A stretch of DNA of 7,398 bases, taken from positions 1-7,398 of the forward strand of contig JAHCKJ010000100.1 of NCBI GenBank assembly GCA_026125835.1, written 5' to 3'. This DNA comes from Sphingopyxis sp. (GTDB taxonomy: Bacteria; Pseudomonadota; Alphaproteobacteria; Sphingomonadales; Sphingomonadaceae). Shown piece by piece: positions 5,748-7,398 of the stretch. Under the pieces are notes generated by a model. The model ran no database searches, was not told where the DNA came from, and saw only the letters and a list, made by a program, of their open reading frames with translations. Each line of letters starts with the position of its first letter. Within the stretch, counting starts at the first letter, position 1. The position numbers were made by a program, and so were the translations under genes.

Positions 5748-7297
5748 GCGGCTTTCCGATCCTTTCGTTGATGCTGGCGGTGCCCACCATCGCCGCCATC
5801 GCCTGCCTGTTCGCCAGCGACCGCACCGCGCGTTTCATCGCGCTCGGCGCGACGCTGGCGACCTTTGTGCTCGGCTGTATCCTGTGGGCGAATTTCGACA
5901 TCGGCGGCGCGCAGTGGCAGTTTACCGAACGCGCCGACCTGTTCGGGCGGTTCAGCTGGGCACTCGGCATCGACGGCATGGCCTTGATGCTGATCATGCT
6001 CAGCGTGTTCCTGATGCCGCTGTGCATCCTTGCCAGCTGGGACGCGATCAAGGAACGCGTCGGCCTCTACATGGCGATGTTCCTGATCATGGAAACGATC
6101 ATGATCGGCGTCTTCATGGCGCAGGATCTGTTGCTGTTCTACATTTTCTTCGAGGCTGGCCTGATCCCGATGTATTTTATCATCGGCATCTGGGGCGGCG
6201 CGAACCGCAAATATGCCGCGTTCAAATTCTTCCTCTACACGCTGCTGGGGTCGGTGCTCATGCTGATCGCGATGATCGCGATGATCATGGAAGCGGGCAC
6301 GACCGACATTCCGACGCTGCTCAATTACGACTTCCCGGCGGGGATGCAGACGTGGCTCTGGCTCGCCTTCTTCGCCAGCCTTGCGGTCAAGATGCCGATG
6401 TGGCCCGTCCACACCTGGCTGCCCGATGCGCATGTGCAGGCGCCGACCGCGGGGTCGATGATCCTTGCGGGCGTGCTCCTGAAGCTTGGTGCCTATGGCT
6501 TCCTGCGCTTCATGATGCCGATGTTTCCCGACGCGTCGGCGCAGCTGATGTGGCTGGTCTTCGGCCTGTCGATGGTGGCGGTGGTCTATACCAGCCTCGT
6601 CGCGCTGGTGCAGAGCGACATGAAAAAGCTGATTGCCTATTCGTCGGTCGCGCATATGGCGATCGTCACTGCGGGTCTCTTTGCGTTCAACCAGCAGGGG
6701 ATCGAGGGTGCGCTGATCATCATGCTCAGCCACGGCGTCGTTTCGGCGGCGCTGTTCTTCTGCGTCGGCGTGATCTATGACCGGCTCCATACGCGCGAGA
6801 TCGACCGTTACGGCGGCTTGGCGGTGAACATGCCGGCCTATGCGCTGTTCTTCATGCTGTTCACCATGGCGTCGATCGGCCTGCCGGGGACGAGCGGTTT
6901 CGTCGGCGAGTTCCTGAGCCTGCTCGGTATTTACGAGGCCTCCAGCGTCGTCGCTTTCGTCTGTACCACCGGCATCATCCTCGGCGCCGCGTACATGCTC
7001 TATCTCTACCGCCGCGTCGTGTTCGGCGAACTCATCAAGGACGATGTGAAGGCGATGCCCGACCTCAACCCCCGCGAATGGGCGGTCATGGCGCCGCTCG
7101 CCGCCGTGGCGCTGTGGATGGGCGTCTATCCCGAAAGCTTCCTCGCGCCGATGCGCGGCGATGTGACGACGGTGGTCGCCCGCCTCGCCCCCGCGAAACC
7201 TGACGGCGACGCGCGTCTGGCCGTCGGCAAGCCGAAGCCCGCCGCCGCGCATGGTGAAGCAGCACATGGCACCGCCCATGCAGGAGGCGTGCAATGA
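5744..7297 (+). CDS. nuoM: NADH-quinone oxidoreductase subunit M (ND4 homologue)
   Basis: NuoM is the middle antiporter-like proton pump, between NuoL and NuoN. It has 517 residues against 509 in E. coli, with the expected helix-rich profile (14 helices in the family). The key charged residues are in place: E137 in FFEAGLIPMYFIIGIWGG, K216 in SLAVKMPMWPVHTWLPDAH, K247 in GVLLKLGAYGFLRF and E389 in GTSGFVGEFLSLLG. They correspond to E144, K234, K265 and E407 of E. coli NuoM. The start is GTG overlapping the nuoL stop. I see no good Shine-Dalgarno just upstream, so reinitiation by ribosomes ending nuoL is likely. The last 35 residues (483-517) are a low-complexity Ala, Lys, Pro and His tail beyond the conserved core. 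The TGA stop overlaps the nuoN ATG. Confidence 0.98.
   Translation: MSGFPILSLMLAVPTIAAIACLFASDRTARFIALGATLATFVLGCILWANFDIGGAQWQFTERADLFGRFSWALGIDGMALMLIMLSVFLMPLCILASWDAIKERVGLYMAMFLIMETIMIGVFMAQDLLLFYIFFEAGLIPMYFIIGIWGGANRKYAAFKFFLYTLLGSVLMLIAMIAMIMEAGTTDIPTLLNYDFPAGMQTWLWLAFFASLAVKMPMWPVHTWLPDAHVQAPTAGSMILAGVLLKLGAYGFLRFMMPMFPDASAQLMWLVFGLSMVAVVYTSLVALVQSDMKKLIAYSSVAHMAIVTAGLFAFNQQGIEGALIIMLSHGVVSAALFFCVGVIYDRLHTREIDRYGGLAVNMPAYALFFMLFTMASIGLPGTSGFVGEFLSLLGIYEASSVVAFVCTTGIILGAAYMLYLYRRVVFGELIKDDVKAMPDLNPREWAVMAPLAAVALWMGVYPESFLAPMRGDVTTVVARLAPAKPDGDARLAVGKPKPAAAHGEAAHGTAHAGGVQ
7282..7287 (+). promoter_or_regulatory. Ribosome binding site for nuoN
   Basis: AGGAGG, a full Shine-Dalgarno match, lies six bases before the ATG at 7294, inside the coding sequence of the NuoM tail. 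It is the strongest ribosome binding site in the window. Confidence 0.75.
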
Positions 7298-7398
7298 CCG
7301 CCGATCTTGCCCTCATCTGGCCCGAACTGATCCTGACGATCGGCGCGCTCGTCACCTTGATGCTCGGCACGTTCCTGGGCGACCGGCAGGTCGGCCTT
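7294..7398 (+). CDS. nuoN: NADH-quinone oxidoreductase subunit N, N-terminal fragment (3' cut by the window)
   Basis: NuoN is the proximal antiporter-like proton pump (ND2 homologue), next to NuoK. Only 35 codons are visible, starting MTADLALIWPELILTIGALV and followed by a Leu/Met-rich run ending in GDRQ. The pattern of a short polar start, WPELIL and a first transmembrane helix is the usual NuoN N-terminus. Position directly after nuoM, an ATGA overlap and an AGGAGG six bases upstream make the call secure despite the short length. None of the catalytic Lys or Glu residues are in the window. Confidence 0.93.
   Translation, partial: MTADLALIWPELILTIGALVTLMLGTFLGDRQVGL

Noticed and set aside
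5675..7294. A 539-codon open frame on the minus strand opposite nuoM
   Set aside because: Its translation is dominated by Arg, His, Asp, Glu and Gln with no recognisable domain, as expected from the complement of a high-G+C hydrophobic gene. nuoM on the + strand is unambiguous.

Overview
The window is a slice of a bacterial respiratory complex I (proton-pumping NADH:quinone oxidoreductase, NDH-1) operon. Every gene is on the + strand. The order is 3' part of nuoG, a 46-codon small gene, nuoH, nuoI, nuoJ, nuoK, nuoL, nuoM and the first 35 codons of nuoN. High G+C, the protein sequences (NuoH with an ADRK motif instead of ERK, a 162-residue NuoI, a His-rich loop in NuoL) and the gene order suggest an alphaproteobacterium, most likely a sphingomonad (Sphingopyxis/Sphingomonas-like). 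The lineage is inferred from general resemblance, not from a search.

Region by region: 1-1112 holds the C-terminal 369 residues of NuoG, the large peripheral-arm subunit. 1109-1249 is a tiny membrane-protein gene that is not one of the 14 core subunits. 1246-2289 (NuoH) and 2286-2774 (NuoI) form the junction between the peripheral and membrane arms, where electrons pass through clusters N6a and N6b to quinone. 2787-3398 (NuoJ) and 3395-3700 (NuoK) are the small membrane subunits. 3705-5747 (NuoL), 5744-7297 (NuoM) and 7294 onward (NuoN) are the antiporter-like proton-pumping modules.

The layout is extremely compact. Six of the eight gene junctions are 4-base ATGA or GTGA overlaps, one has a 4-base spacer and one a 12-base spacer. 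There is no gene-free stretch over 12 bases and no visible promoter, terminator, RNA gene, CRISPR or mobile element. Transcription must start and end outside the window, and balanced subunit synthesis probably relies on translational coupling.

This is mostly an ordinary, conserved locus. The points worth a second look are the 46-residue single-helix protein between nuoG and nuoH, with its strong ribosome binding site; a perfect 8-bp hairpin across the nuoI stop and the nuoJ ribosome binding site; and a DNA-repeat-encoded histidine-rich loop in NuoL. I see no clear evidence of a wholly new system.
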